A stretch of 47,531 bases of DNA. Origin: an uncultured Verrucomicrobiota bacterium. Lineage in GTDB: Bacteria > Verrucomicrobiota > Verrucomicrobiia > Limisphaerales > UBA1319. The number at the start of each line of letters is the position of its first letter. The stretch's first letter is position 1. Location: assembly GCA_903845125.1 (NCBI GenBank), contig CAIMWS010000508.1, positions 1 to 47,531 on the forward strand. Direction: 5' to 3'. The position numbers and the translations under genes are program-made. The notes below the pieces were generated by a model. That model had not been told where the DNA came from, did no database searches, and saw only the letters and a program-made list of their open reading frames with translations. Positions 22,731 through 33,800 of this stretch are shown here, piece after piece.

Positions 22731-25700
22731 TCAGGGCCGCCGCAGGCGATAAATGCGGATGGTGCCCAGGGGGCTTTGAAGCTTGATTTCGTAGCGGTCC
22801 CCGTTCAAAGCGGGGGTCTCCGCCGCCACGGACCAGGCCGGCTGGCCCAGGTTGGTGGAGTATTCCAAACCGAACCCGGTGGCGCTGGCCGGCCAGGACA
22901 AGATGAGATCCCGGTTCTGGTCCCGGCCCAGTTTGAGGGCGGGCGGCTCCGCCTGGCACTTGCCGGAATAGGAGGCCGCGTAGAGCGCCGCGATTTCCGT
23001 ATCCGCCAGCACCCGCTTGTATAGTGAGATCTCATCCATGGCACCGAGGAACCGGTAGTTGCTGGAGGGTCGGAAACCGACATACAAGTCGGTTCCGGTC
23101 TGGGGCGTAAAGGTGCCCACGGCTTTGGTCGCCACGTTGGTGCCATTGACGTAGAACCGGGCATTGCCGGAGGCCTTTTCATAGGTCAGCGCCACATGCT
23201 GCCATACTCCCGCCACCAGCACGCCCGGCGCGGTGGAGCAGATGTGATCCTTGCGGTCCACATCGGCCAGGTTGGCATAGAGGGACCCGGCCCCACCCCC
23301 GCTGGAGGCCACCGACGACCAGAAATGCAGGCCCCAGCCAGTGGAACGCGAGGGCCATTCCAGCAGCGGGCGCGAGGTGAGGTCGCCGGGCTTGATCCAG
23401 GCTTCAATGGTGAGGCCCTCGGCGGCGCCCACGTTGAGATTGGTGGCCGCCGGCACCTTCAGGTAGGCGTTGGCGCCATTGAATACGAATGCCTGCCCCA
23501 CCTTGCCCGCGAGATTGGTCACGGCGCCGTTATACTGGGCGTGATTGGTGCTCACGAGGTCGAACCCGTTGCCTTCCCCCGGCCACCAGGCCACGAGATC
23601 TTCGGGAGGCGCCACACAGGCGGGGGCGGTGATCCACGCCGCCAGCACGGCGCGATTGTTGGCCGGAGCGGGGTCGATCTCATAGCTGGCCAGGCTGGTG
23701 GTGTTGGTGACCGGCGTTTCCGCATTCGGGAGGAACACCAGCGTCAGCGTGGCGGTCGCGCCGGCCGCCAAATTGCCCAACTGGCAGCGCACCACGTTCC
23801 CCGTCCGGGACAGGCTGCCCTGGGACACCGTGGCGGAAACCACGGGCAACTCCACCGACAATTGGTTATTGAGCACCACGCCCCGCGCTTCATCCGGTCC
23901 GCGGTTGGCCACGGCCACCGTGAGCGAGAACGGCTTTTGATTGACCGGTGTGGCCGGATTGAAGCTCTGGGTCACGGACAGGTCGGCCACCCGCTGCGCC
24001 AGGGGTGCCACGGACAGGTCGTAAAGGACCGGGGAAGCCTCGTTCAGGGCGGCCCGGAAACCAGCCTCCACCTGCAAATACCGCCCGGGCGGGGTGGCCT
24101 GGAGGGGGAAACCGCTCCGCGCGATTTCCCAATCCGACCAGAAGCCCAGGGTGTTGGCGCTGCGCACGCGGACCACCAGGTTGCTGCCGGTGGGATCCGA
24201 GGCGTGCCAGGCCAGGTTGCCCCAGGGGGCGGAGAACAACTGGGCGTCGTGGATCACGGTCCAGGTACCATACTTGATGGTCGCGTTGCGCGAGACCAGG
24301 CCGGTCATGTCGCTGTAGCCGTAATGGGTGGTGCCCACCAACCGCTTGGTGAGATCCACCAGGTCGGTGGCGGGATCGACCCGGTAAATGAATTCATCCC
24401 CCAAATCCACGGCCCACACTTTTCCCGAAGGATCCACGGAGACCCCGGTGGGATTCGTGCCGACCGGGATGGTGGCCTTGAGCACGCCGTCCGGGGTCCA
24501 CCGGGTGATGTTGTTGCCACCATAACCGGCCACCCACACATCCCCATCCTTGCCCACGGCCACGCCTTTGGTCTGGCTGGGGGCGGAGATGGTCCAATCC
24601 TTGGTGCCGGTGTTCACGTTGATCCGCGTCAAGGAGGAGGAATCCCAGCCGGAGACAAACAAATGCCCATCCCGGTCCAGGCCCAGCCCATAGCTGGTGT
24701 GCCCGATGTTCACCAGGGAAAAGGTGTTATCCGCCGGATTCAGGCGCATCACATGGGCGGCCAGGCTGGAGGACCACAGGATCCCGTTGCCATCCACCAC
24801 GGCCCCATACGGGGTGTGGGTGGGGGAAACATCGTTGGTCCGCAGGATTTTGCCGGTGGCATTTTCCAGGAGGTAATAGGTTTTGGCGGTGTAATTACCG
24901 GCCCAGATATTGCCCTGCAAATCCACGGCGATGGACCGGGCCCCGGCGTTTCCATAGCCGCCGTAAGTGCCGGTGAATTTGCCCGGCGCAAACGCCCCTT
25001 CCCGGCCGGGAATGATGACGGATTCCACCAGGACGCACTCATCCTGTCCCCAGGCCAGGATCTCGCTGCCGGTGATGTTCCCATCCCCGTTGAGATCCTG
25101 GGAAGTTTCGATCACGCCATTGGTGTTGCGGTCGATGAACTGACCGTTTTCATACAGCCCGATTTTGACCACCGAGCCGCTGTTGCGGTTGCCCACCCAG
25201 CAATTCCCGTACTGGTCCACCGTGGTGCGTGACGGATTCGGCCCGCTGTTCGGTCCGGTCCGGTACCGGCCCAATTCGCGGCCGGTGCGCGTGTCCACTT
25301 TGGAAACGGTTCCCTCGTTGGAGTTGGGTACCCAGATGAACGGCAGCGTCAGGGATTCCCGGGCCAGCTGGACCTGGTTGCCGGCATACTCCGTGCCCGC
25401 CAGGGTGCCGCGCTCGAAATCGGCATCCGTGGTATAGGTGCCCGAGAGCGGCGAAGTGCTGGGCGGCTGGCAGATGGTGATCGCGGCCACCGTGTCGCTG
25501 TGGGCCGGGTAATTGACCGATTGCGCCGTCACCAGGACGGTGTTGGAGGAACCATCCGCCACCAGCGGGCCAGGGGTCATCTCCACGCGGTATTCCCAGG
25601 AGCCGCCTGGCACCAGGGAGATGAGGGTGCCCCGGCCGGTCATATCGGCGGTCACGTCCGCGCCGCCATTCAGGGCATCCAAATACCGGACGGTCCAGCC

Positions 25701-28700
25701 GGTGGCACTGGAAATTCCGCTCAGCTGGAAAAGGTTGGTGCGGTTACCCCGGTTGACGGCCTGGACCTGGTAGGTGGCGGTGAGGCCCGGTTCCACCGAC
25801 ACGGTCTTCGACTGGTCCGCCCCGGTGTTGTTGTAAATGCCATCGCCCCGGTAGTTCACATCCGTCAGCCGGCGGATCATCAGGTCTGGCTGGTAAACCG
25901 GGTCGGCGATCGCCTCCAATTGCACCACGTCCTTGAGGGTGCTGGCGAAAGGGGCGCCCCCGGCCTTCACGACGGCGGTTTTGCGGGTTCCCGCCAGGAT
26001 GCGGTCCCCGGGGAGGAATTCCACGGACAGGATCTGGGCGGCGCCGGCGAGCAGGTTGGAAACCACATAGCCATTGGCGGAACGGACCAGGCTGGAAATG
26101 TCGTTGGAGCCGGCCCGGTAAAGCACGGACCAGCCCGTTTCTGGGCTCTCGGTGGCCCTGATCACTGGGGACTGGGTGAAGGCGCTGTCATTCTCCACCT
26201 TCACCTGGAAACTGGCTGCGGAATCCACAGTGGCCAGCTGCGTGCTGGCTTGGGCGCCCGCGGGCAGCGCCTGGTAAACGTCATTCAGCGCGTAATCGGC
26301 CGCTTGCTGGTAGGCGGTTTTGACGAGCAGATCCACCCGTCCCGGCCCCACCCCCGCGGGCAGCGCCTGGAAGTCGCGATACCAAACGGAACCGGTCTGC
26401 CCCGCCGTGTTTTGGGCCGCGCAGGAGGCCAGCCCCACATAAACCCGGTTGGAATAAGTGACCGGCGCCTGGGCGTATTGGGTCCACAAGGTGCCGTTGG
26501 TGCCCCGGTAGGCGGTCAAGGTATTGCCCTGCCGCTGCAGGCGCAGCCAGGCATTGGGGAGGGGCACGCCCGCGCTGGTTTTCTGATTGGGCCAGACGGT
26601 GGCGGCCTGGGCCGCCTGGTTCGAGCGCCAGGTGGTGCTGTAGTAATTGTTGCCGTCGGCCGGCTGCAGCCCGGCGAAGTGGTAGGGGCTGCCGGGCGAG
26701 AGGTTGTCGCGGACCATGATCCCGGCCCAGGCGGTGCGCGCCCCGGTGAACCGGGCCACCCGCACCTTGATATCAAAATCCCCCTCGCGCAGCTCGCTCA
26801 CAAAATGGAAGGCATCCGCCACGCCGCCGATCTGCGAGCCGCCCATGGTCACGTCGAAATCACCCGCCCGGCCGGTGAACGTGGAGCCGGGCTCCTTGGG
26901 ATCCACGCCGGCGGTCCCCACATCCTGGGCGTCCAGGGATTGGACTTCCACCGGGACGCTGGCGCCATTGGGGAGGAAATTCCGGCCGGAAAGATCCGTC
27001 AGGTTGCTCACCGCCAGCGAGAAATTGGCGTAGGCGAGGGCCGCCAGGCTGAGGCTGGCCGACTGGCCGTCCGCACGCAAGGTGGCCTTGGTAATCCGGG
27101 CGCCGGTGCTGGCGGTATAATGGGCGGGATTGGTGGCGCCGGCCGGGCTCATGGTCTCGCTGAAAATCAGCCCCACGGTGCCGGCTCCGGCCAGGGCGCT
27201 GGCGGAAACCAGCTGCGGCGTGGTGGTGTCCGGGGTCACGGTCAGCACCGCCTCGCTGCTCCACACGGCCAGGCCGGGCACGGTGACCAGGCAGCGGAAC
27301 CGCGCGCCGCCCTCGTCCCGCGAGAGCGGGCCGGTGAGGTAGTTCGAGCCCGCGGCGCCATCCAGGTCCACCCCGTTTTTCTGCCATTGGTAAAACACGG
27401 GCCCGGTGGTCGCCACCCGCACGGAAAAGGTGGCGGTGGCGTTCTCCAGGACCACCTGGCTCTGGGGCTGCTGGGTGATGGACAGGGAGATCGCGCCCGG
27501 CTCCGCGAAACCGTGCAGCCAGGCCCCGGAGATCGGTGGCGCCCCGTTGGTGGGTGCGGGCGCGCCGGGCAGCTGCCAGAGCACGGCCAGGTTGTCGGTT
27601 TGCGAGTTTTCCTTCATCAGCGCCTCCAGGTAATAACGCTGGCCGGCCTGCAGCAGGATTGGCTGCGAGCGGTTTTCCGGGCTGGCCGCCGTGCGGCGGT
27701 CGGTGCCCACCCAGTTGCGCGCGGAGTTATATTGCGGCTCCCGGGCGATGCGCCTCAAGTTGGCGGCTGTTTCGTCGGTGCTGAGGAACAGCGCCCCCTC
27801 GTCGTCGGAGGCGATGTAGAACCGGTAGTATCCGGTCACCGGGGCCAGCACCAGGGCCATCAGACGCTGGCCATAGCTGTCCCCCACGTTGCCGGGGGCC
27901 TCCAGCTGGCCCACGTAGCCGGCCACATCCGGGAGCTCGGGGAATTTATAATGGTTGGTCAGCTCCGCCAAGGTTGCGCCGGCGATGCCGTTGAACACCT
28001 CCCGCCGGGCAAACCCCCGCGTGGCCACCCACGCGGTGAATTGCGTGTTGAGGGTGGCGGCGTTGTGGGAGGCCGAGTTGTCCCGGATGCCATTGATGTT
28101 CAGGGCATAGCGCTGCCCCTCCTGCTGCCGGGAGGTGAACAATACCACGTTGCTTTGGCCGGATAGCAGGCGCGCGCTCAGCACCGCCACGCCCCCATCC
28201 AAAGCGTAAATCCGCGGGTTCATCGCCGTGGCCGGATCCAGCGGTTTGGAAAAGGCAAGAGAAACCCGGTCCATTGTGGGGCTGCCCGCCACGCGCACCA
28301 AAGCCGGCGGGGTCAGATCCGCCAGCACCGTCAGGACCGCTGTGCCGCTGGTCACGGAGCTGAAGCTGTTCTCCACCCGCACGGCGAACCGGGCGCCCTG
28401 GTCGCCCATGCTGGCCGCCGCCACGGTGTAGCGGGATTCGTTGGCCCCCGGGATTTCCAGGCCATCCCGCAGCCACTGCCAGGCATAGGGGGGAGTGCCC
28501 CCGGCCACCGCGCTGAAGGTGGCGGAGCCCCATTCCGGGACGGTCACCGGCTGCGGCGGAGTCACCAGGCTGGCCGGCCCGGAAGGAACCAGGGAGGACA
28601 GAAATTCTCCCGGGATGGGCGGAGCCCCATTGGCGGGCAAGGGCATCCCGCGCAGCCGCCAGGTGACCGCCAGGTAATCGGAGCCATCCGCTTCCGCCAT

Positions 28701-29570
28701 CAGGCCCTCGAGGTAATAACTTTTGCCCGCTTCCAGCCGCACCGCGGCGGACTGCTGGCTGGCCGAAACCGTCCACTGCCGGGCGCCGCCGGTCGGCGCC
28801 AGCACCCGGATCAGTTCCACTTTGTTCGCGGGGTTGGCGTCCGGGCTTAAGAAAAGCGCGCCTTGATTATCCGCCGCCAGGTAAAAGTAATAATCGCCCG
28901 TCACTGGCGGATGCAGAAAGCCAGCCACCTGGGCGCCATATAAATTCGCCCCATCGGAGGGGATCTCAAAAGCGGTCAGAAAATCCGAGCCATCCGGTTG
29001 GTCCGGGAATTTGGGCAGGCTGGTCAGGTTGGTGAGCGTGCCGTTGGCCAGCCCGGTGAACACTTTGCGGGAAATCACCCCCTGGGCCTTCAGGATCGGC
29101 AGGCTGGTATTGGATGGCACGGTATTGGGCGGCAGGCTCAGATCCTGCACCCCGCTTATCGATAAAGTATGCGCCACGCCGGGCGCCATCGGCCCGGTGG
29201 CCAGCCAGACAGTGGCGGGATCCGAACCCATCCGGACGCTTTGGACCGGCACCGCGGGGGCAATGGTATAATTGGCGGGATTGGTGGCGGTGGCCGCCGC
29301 CACCGGGACCGTAAAAACCACCTCGATCCCGGCGGGATTGCCCCGGGTGCGCGCCAGCGAAACCTCCAGCGGCACATATTCCGCCGGCCGGATGGCCGCG
29401 GAGCTGGAAGACCCGCCCGGAAAAGCCAGTTCCAAGGCGCCAGCGGGCCAGGGTTTGGCTCCCCAGGCAGACATGGCTGAGGAGAGTGCCAGCAGCAGGA
29501 TTCTGATGCTGGGAAAGGTGGTTTGGTTGGAGACGGTTGCCAAATGTAAACTCGGGCGAGATGCTTGCAT
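22731..29570 (-). CDS. Very large exported multidomain protein (PA14, Ig-like, propeller, DUF11, LamG)
   Basis: This 2279-residue protein has a signal peptide near 20-38. In order: Ig-like domain with NPANYTI (64-160), PA14-like domain (165-330), Ig-like (340-416), second NPxxY-type Ig-like (418-515), second PA14 (520-690), Ig-like (695-780), third NPxxY Ig-like (785-880) and a jelly-roll domain (882-1070). Then come two TGWxVxY beta modules (1080-1370), a six-bladed virginiamycin-B-lyase-like propeller (1405-1760), a DUF11 repeat (1860-1980), a LamG lectin-like domain (1990-2200) and a short tail ending in RRP. A perfect EF-hand-type loop DLNGDGNITGSE lies in the propeller (1492-1503). Such proteins bind or hold glycans or cells; no enzyme is shown. 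ATG at 29570 lacks a clear RBS, so the start is uncertain. It is monocistronic. Confidence 0.8.
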   Translation of the reverse strand: MQASRPSLHLATVSNQTTFPSIRILLLALSSAMSAWGAKPWPAGALELAFPGGSSSSAAIRPAEYVPLEVSLARTRGNPAGIEVVFTVPVAAATATNPANYTIAPAVPVQSVRMGSDPATVWLATGPMAPGVAHTLSISGVQDLSLPPNTVPSNTSLPILKAQGVISRKVFTGLANGTLTNLTSLPKFPDQPDGSDFLTAFEIPSDGANLYGAQVAGFLHPPVTGDYYFYLAADNQGALFLSPDANPANKVELIRVLAPTGGARQWTVSASQQSAAVRLEAGKSYYLEGLMAEADGSDYLAVTWRLRGMPLPANGAPPIPGEFLSSLVPSGPASLVTPPQPVTVPEWGSATFSAVAGGTPPYAWQWLRDGLEIPGANESRYTVAAASMGDQGARFAVRVENSFSSVTSGTAVLTVLADLTPPALVRVAGSPTMDRVSLAFSKPLDPATAMNPRIYALDGGVAVLSARLLSGQSNVVLFTSRQQEGQRYALNINGIRDNSASHNAATLNTQFTAWVATRGFARREVFNGIAGATLAELTNHYKFPELPDVAGYVGQLEAPGNVGDSYGQRLMALVLAPVTGYYRFYIASDDEGALFLSTDETAANLRRIAREPQYNSARNWVGTDRRTAASPENRSQPILLQAGQRYYLEALMKENSQTDNLAVLWQLPGAPAPTNGAPPISGAWLHGFAEPGAISLSITQQPQSQVVLENATATFSVRVATTGPVFYQWQKNGVDLDGAAGSNYLTGPLSRDEGGARFRCLVTVPGLAVWSSEAVLTVTPDTTTPQLVSASALAGAGTVGLIFSETMSPAGATNPAHYTASTGARITKATLRADGQSASLSLAALAYANFSLAVSNLTDLSGRNFLPNGASVPVEVQSLDAQDVGTAGVDPKEPGSTFTGRAGDFDVTMGGSQIGGVADAFHFVSELREGDFDIKVRVARFTGARTAWAGIMVRDNLSPGSPYHFAGLQPADGNNYYSTTWRSNQAAQAATVWPNQKTSAGVPLPNAWLRLQRQGNTLTAYRGTNGTLWTQYAQAPVTYSNRVYVGLASCAAQNTAGQTGSVWYRDFQALPAGVGPGRVDLLVKTAYQQAADYALNDVYQALPAGAQASTQLATVDSAASFQVKVENDSAFTQSPVIRATESPETGWSVLYRAGSNDISSLVRSANGYVVSNLLAGAAQILSVEFLPGDRILAGTRKTAVVKAGGAPFASTLKDVVQLEAIADPVYQPDLMIRRLTDVNYRGDGIYNNTGADQSKTVSVEPGLTATYQVQAVNRGNRTNLFQLSGISSATGWTVRYLDALNGGADVTADMTGRGTLISLVPGGSWEYRVEMTPGPLVADGSSNTVLVTAQSVNYPAHSDTVAAITICQPPSTSPLSGTYTTDADFERGTLAGTEYAGNQVQLARESLTLPFIWVPNSNEGTVSKVDTRTGRELGRYRTGPNSGPNPSRTTVDQYGNCWVGNRNSGSVVKIGLYENGQFIDRNTNGVIETSQDLNGDGNITGSEILAWGQDECVLVESVIIPGREGAFAPGKFTGTYGGYGNAGARSIAVDLQGNIWAGNYTAKTYYLLENATGKILRTNDVSPTHTPYGAVVDGNGILWSSSLAAHVMRLNPADNTFSLVNIGHTSYGLGLDRDGHLFVSGWDSSSLTRINVNTGTKDWTISAPSQTKGVAVGKDGDVWVAGYGGNNITRWTPDGVLKATIPVGTNPTGVSVDPSGKVWAVDLGDEFIYRVDPATDLVDLTKRLVGTTHYGYSDMTGLVSRNATIKYGTWTVIHDAQLFSAPWGNLAWHASDPTGSNLVVRVRSANTLGFWSDWEIARSGFPLQATPPGRYLQVEAGFRAALNEASPVLYDLSVAPLAQRVADLSVTQSFNPATPVNQKPFSLTVAVANRGPDEARGVVLNNQLSVELPVVSATVSQGSLSRTGNVVRCQLGNLAAGATATLTLVFLPNAETPVTNTTSLASYEIDPAPANNRAVLAAWITAPACVAPPEDLVAWWPGEGNGFDLVSTNHAQYNGAVTNLAGKVGQAFVFNGANAYLKVPAATNLNVGAAEGLTIEAWIKPGDLTSRPLLEWPSRSTGWGLHFWSSVASSGGGAGSLYANLADVDRKDHICSTAPGVLVAGVWQHVALTYEKASGNARFYVNGTNVATKAVGTFTPQTGTDLYVGFRPSSNYRFLGAMDEISLYKRVLADTEIAALYAASYSGKCQAEPPALKLGRDQNRDLILSWPASATGFGLEYSTNLGQPAWSVAAETPALNGDRYEIKLQSPLGTIRIYRLRRP

Positions 29571-29648
29571 AGCTGTCGATCATTTTATACACCTCGCGCT
29601 TAAAAATCAAACTCAAAAAACGATCCCGAGTTGACTCAAATTAAAAGA

Positions 29649-29684
29649 CACCGGGGACCCGAATCTGAGAGTCACCGGGGACTC
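29649..29684. repeat. REP-like direct repeat pair
   Basis: CACCGGGGAC occurs at 29649-29658 and again at 29673-29682. The second copy is part of a small palindrome, GAGTC and GACTC around ACCGGG. The arrangement resembles REP-type palindromes or the end of a mobile element. It lies upstream of the large exported protein; no transposase is near. Confidence 0.4.
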
Positions 29685-29804
29685 CGAGTATGTATTAGAA
29701 TTGCCTGGCCTCCCCCGGTACGAAGCCGCCTGGTTTCCGCCGGGTGGTCATCCCTGCCAATCACCAACCTCCACGGGCCTGGAACCGCATCCTGGCTCGC
29801 CTGC

Positions 29805-29823
29805 AGGCGGTTATTCCCCGCCT
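29805..29823 (-). terminator. Short hairpin after the cnoX-like gene
   Basis: AGGCGG and CCGCCT form a 6-bp stem with a 7-base loop, 16 bases after the stop at 29840. No T-tract follows. Confidence 0.3.
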
Positions 29824-29839
29824 CACGTAATTCAGGCGT

Positions 29840-30661
29840 TTAGGAGTGGAGGGCGCTGGAAAAGGCGCGGAATTTCTTTTCCGCAATCGGGTGCCGGTGG
29901 CCCAGGAGCTGGAAAATGGCCTTGCACGCCGCCTGGGCGGCGCCATCCCAATAGCCACGGTCCCGCTCGATCACGTTGATGAAGGCCTCCAGTGCCGGCT
30001 CGTATCCGCCCTGGAAAACGTGGCCGGCTCCGGCCAGGAAAGTGTCGCGCATTTTCCCGGGTGGCGCGGGAGCGGGCTGGTGCGCCAGGGCGGCCAGCCG
30101 GCCCAGCCGGAGCAGCGCAGCGGCCTTTTCGGCGAAATCGGAATCGGCCGGCACCGGGCGCAGCAGCTCTTCCAGGCGGCTGGGTTCCAAGTGCAGCCAG
30201 GCTTCCGCCAGGGTCACCCGGGCCTCCTCCTGTCCCGGCTCGGCGGCGACGGCCGGCTCCAGCAACCGGACGGCTTGGTCCCACTGGGCCTGGGCCAGCA
30301 AGGTGCGGGCCTGCTCCACGATCCCCGGCGCCGCCGAAGGCAGGGCCTTTTCCAACCAGCGCCGGATTTGCGCCTCCGGCAGGGCGCCGGTGAATTCGTG
30401 GATCACCTCGCCTTGGTGGAACAGCTTGACGCTGGGTATGCTGCTGATGCCGAACACCTGCGCCAGGTCCGGGTGTTCCTCGGTGTTGATCTTCACCAGC
30501 TCCCAGCGGCCTTGCGCGGCGGCCGCCAGTTTCTCGAGCACCGGACCCAGCACCTTGCAGGGGCCGCACCACGGCGCCCAGAAATCCACCAGCACCGGGA
30601 TTTCCCGGCTGCGGAGGAGCACCTCTTGTTCAAAATTGCGGAGCGCTTCACTCATAGTCAT
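29840..30661 (-). CDS. cnoX: CnoX/YbbN-type thioredoxin-TPR protein
   Basis: This 273-residue cytoplasmic protein has an N-terminal thioredoxin domain (about 8-107) and a helical TPR-like C-terminus (110-273). The complete active site WCGPC is at 31-35 (Cys32, Cys35) and the cis-proline at Pro76 in SSIPS. This layout is that of YbbN/CnoX, a holdase that protects proteins from oxidation and hands them to chaperonins. E. coli CnoX lacks the CxxC pair and is not a reductase; many other bacteria keep it, as here, so this protein may also reduce disulfides. ATG at 30661 (MTMSE) or at 30655 may be the start; neither has a clear RBS. The upstream 8-bp repeats run into the start. Confidence 0.75.
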   Translation of the reverse strand: MTMSEALRNFEQEVLLRSREIPVLVDFWAPWCGPCKVLGPVLEKLAAAAQGRWELVKINTEEHPDLAQVFGISSIPSVKLFHQGEVIHEFTGALPEAQIRRWLEKALPSAAPGIVEQARTLLAQAQWDQAVRLLEPAVAAEPGQEEARVTLAEAWLHLEPSRLEELLRPVPADSDFAEKAAALLRLGRLAALAHQPAPAPPGKMRDTFLAGAGHVFQGGYEPALEAFINVIERDRGYWDGAAQAACKAIFQLLGHRHPIAEKKFRAFSSALHS

Positions 30662-30679
30662 TAAGTCTTTAAGTCTTTA
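30656..30679. repeat. Three 8-bp tandem repeats at the cnoX start
   Basis: AGTCATTA, AGTCTTTA and AGTCTTTA follow each other. The first copy contains the ATG of the cnoX-like gene, so a change in copy number would move its RBS region. Confidence 0.7.
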
Positions 30680-30896
30680 GGGAATCGGTGGCCACCGTTG
30701 TCTGCGCTACTCACCCACCTGGCGGACAGGCCCGCACCCGCAGGTCTTCAAGCAACCTGAAAATGCCCGCTTTACCCCGTGAAGCAAGATCTTTGTTCGC
30801 CAGCCGGGCGGCGGGCCAGCGGGGCCAGGCCGGCGCGGGAGCCGCGTCAAAGCCGGGATTGTAATTTCCCTGAATTTGCAGGCAGGATCAGGCGAT

Positions 30897-33800
30897 ATGA
30901 TTACCGCGACGCGGTTTTTATTGATTAATCAGCGGCCGCCGGGCCCGGGGCATTGGATCCAGGCCATCGTGGCCCTGCTGGCGATCGTGCTGGCACCCAC
31001 CTTGCAGGCCGGAACGCCGGTCTTGCCCGTGGCGGGGCAATACCTCCGGGACTGGCTGGTGCTGGACGATTTTTTATCCGCGGAGTGGGCCGCCCATTTC
31101 ACCAGCCAATGGCAGGCGGGTTCCGCCCAGCCCGTCCAGGAAGGGGAGGCCTGGCTGGCGCCCGGGGGCCAGCGCCTGGGCTGGACCCGGCGCCATGCCG
31201 ATTCGCGCTCCATCGTCTACCGGGACCGGATGGATCAGAACTTGCAGGACCGCAGCGCGATGCTCCTCACCTACCTGGTCCACCCGGCGGGAGGCAATGT
31301 GGAGCTGGAGATCTGCTCGCACTCCCCCATCGACGTTTATGTCAACGGGACCCAGCAGCCGCGGATTTTCAGTTACCGGACCGATGCGCGGTATGTCGTC
31401 CCCTACAGCGTTTACGAGGCCACCCTGGCGCCCGGGACCAACAGCCTGCTTTTGCGCGTGCTGGGGCTGGAGCAGAATTACAAGCTCTCCGTGAAGGCTT
31501 ATCCCGGGGACCGCGCGGTCATCTCGGGCCGGCTCGCCATGCTGGATGGCAAACCGGCCACCCAGCCGGTGACGGTGACGGTGCTGGACCAGGCCCGGGA
31601 GTTGGCGGAGGTCCGGATGGACCAGCCGGCCGCCTACCGCTGCGTGGTTTATCCCGTCCCAACCAACCGCTGCCAGCTCGTGGCCCGGTCGGCTGCCGAT
31701 GGGGTGCAGCCGGTGGAAATGCAAGTCCAGCCGGGCCAGAGAATCAGCCTGGACCTGGTGCTGTCCAACATGGTCAGCGTGGCGGGCCGGGTGACGATGC
31801 TAGACCCGGAGCAAAGCCCGCAGATCAGCGCGGTGGTTCAGGCCGTCCGGAATGGCCAGGTGGCGGCCGCGGTCCGCACCGGGGAGCGGGGCAATTTCCA
31901 ATTCCGGTATTTGCCGCCGGGCAAATACCAGGTGCGGTGCGTCACCCCCCTGGGGAGTGCGGTGGCGGAGCCGGGGGAGATCGAGGTGCGGCCCGGGCGG
32001 GTGGCCCGGGATCTGGAGATCCGCTGCCCGCCATACAAGATCGGCGCCTGGCGTAAATACGGGGTCTTCGATGGCCTGGCCCACGACTCGGTTTTCTGCC
32101 TGAAATCCGCCCTGGATGGGACTTTGTGGCTGGGCACCGAAGGCGGGATTTCCCGGTTTGACGGCCAGCGCTTCACGACGCTGCCCGGCTCGGAGGGTTT
32201 CTATGTGCAGGCCCTGGAGGTGGCGCTGGATGGGTCGGTGTGGTATGGAACCCTGCACGGGCTCCGGCATGCCCGGAATGGCCAGACCCAATCCTACACC
32301 ATGAAGGAAGGCCTGGCGGGCAACACCATCAACGCCATCCACGCGTTTCCCAACGGCACGGTCTGGATCGGGACGGACTCCGGGATCTCCAGTTATGATG
32401 GCCAACGCTTCCGCACTTACTCCATCCGGGACGGCCTGGCGGACAACAGCGTGCGCTGCATTCACCGGGACGCGAACCAGCGGATCTGGATCGGGACCGC
32501 GGCCGGGCTGGCCCGGTGGGAAGGGACGAATTTTTTGAGCTTCCCCGCCTTGGAAATGAAAAACGAGCCGGACGTCTCCGCCATGGTGGACGATGGGCGG
32601 GGCGGCCTGTGGGTGGGCACCCTGAACGGAACCTTCCATTTTGACGGGAGGAACTATGCGCCCGTGGAGGAATTAAACCTGCTGCCGGAAAAATCGTGCC
32701 TTTCGCTGCATGCCTCGGCGGCGAACCTGCTTTGGATGGGCCTTACGGATTCGCTGGCGGCTTATGACGGGACCCACCTCGTGCAATACACCGTGGCGGA
32801 AGGGATTGCCGGCCGGGAAATCGCGGGTATCTGGGAAAGTCCCGGCGGCCAGATCTGGCTGGCCACGTCCAAGGGTGTTTCCCGGTTCGATCCGAATTTC
32901 CAGCGTTACACCGCCCAGGCCGGCCTGGCGAACCTGCGCGTGCTCAGCGTCCACAGCTCCCCCGAGTATGGGCTTTGGGCCGGCACCAGTGAAGGCGGGG
33001 CGGCCCGGTTCGATGGCTGGGGTTTCAAGACCCTGTATCCCGCCGCCTATGTCCGGACTTTTTGCCAGGCGCGGGACGGGCTGCTCTACCTGGGCACCGC
33101 CCGCGGCGTGACGGGGTATAATGGCACCGGATTCCAGACGGATAGCGACATCCTTTGCCCCTCGCAATGGACCCTGGCCCTGCGGGACGACCAGGATCAG
33201 TCGCTCTGGATCGGCCATGGCTGGGGAGGGTCGGGGGTGGATGTGTTTTGGAAAAATGCCGGCGGCTGGCAGCGAACCAATTATACCACCCAACATGGAT
33301 TGGTGAGCGACCAGGTCTATTCCATTTTATGCGCCCGGGATGGCTCCAAGTGGTTTGGCACGGCCAACGGAGTGTCCCGGCTGCGGGAAAGCCAATGGAC
33401 GAGTTTCACCGGAACCAATCATCCGTCGCTCAACGAACGCCGGGTCTGGAGCCTGCTGGAGGATCGCCGTGGCACCCTTTGGATCGGCACGGACCAAGGC
33501 CTGGTCCGTTTCAACGGCCGGGAGTTCCAAAAGTGCGCCACCCAGGGGCCGCTCAACGACCATATTTGGACGGTGTGCCAGGCCAGCGATGGGCGGCTGT
33601 GGATTGGCACCGCCAACTCCGGGGCCTGCATCTATGACGGGCAGGCCTGCGCCTCGGTCGATACCCGGGATGGCCTGGTGGACAACGCGGTGATTTCCTT
33701 CAGCGAAGGAGCCGATGGGCGGATGTGGATGGGGACGGTCGGGGGCGGGGTGTCGGTTTACCGGGCCCGGGCCAGCCAGCCCCGGATCCAGATTGATTCG

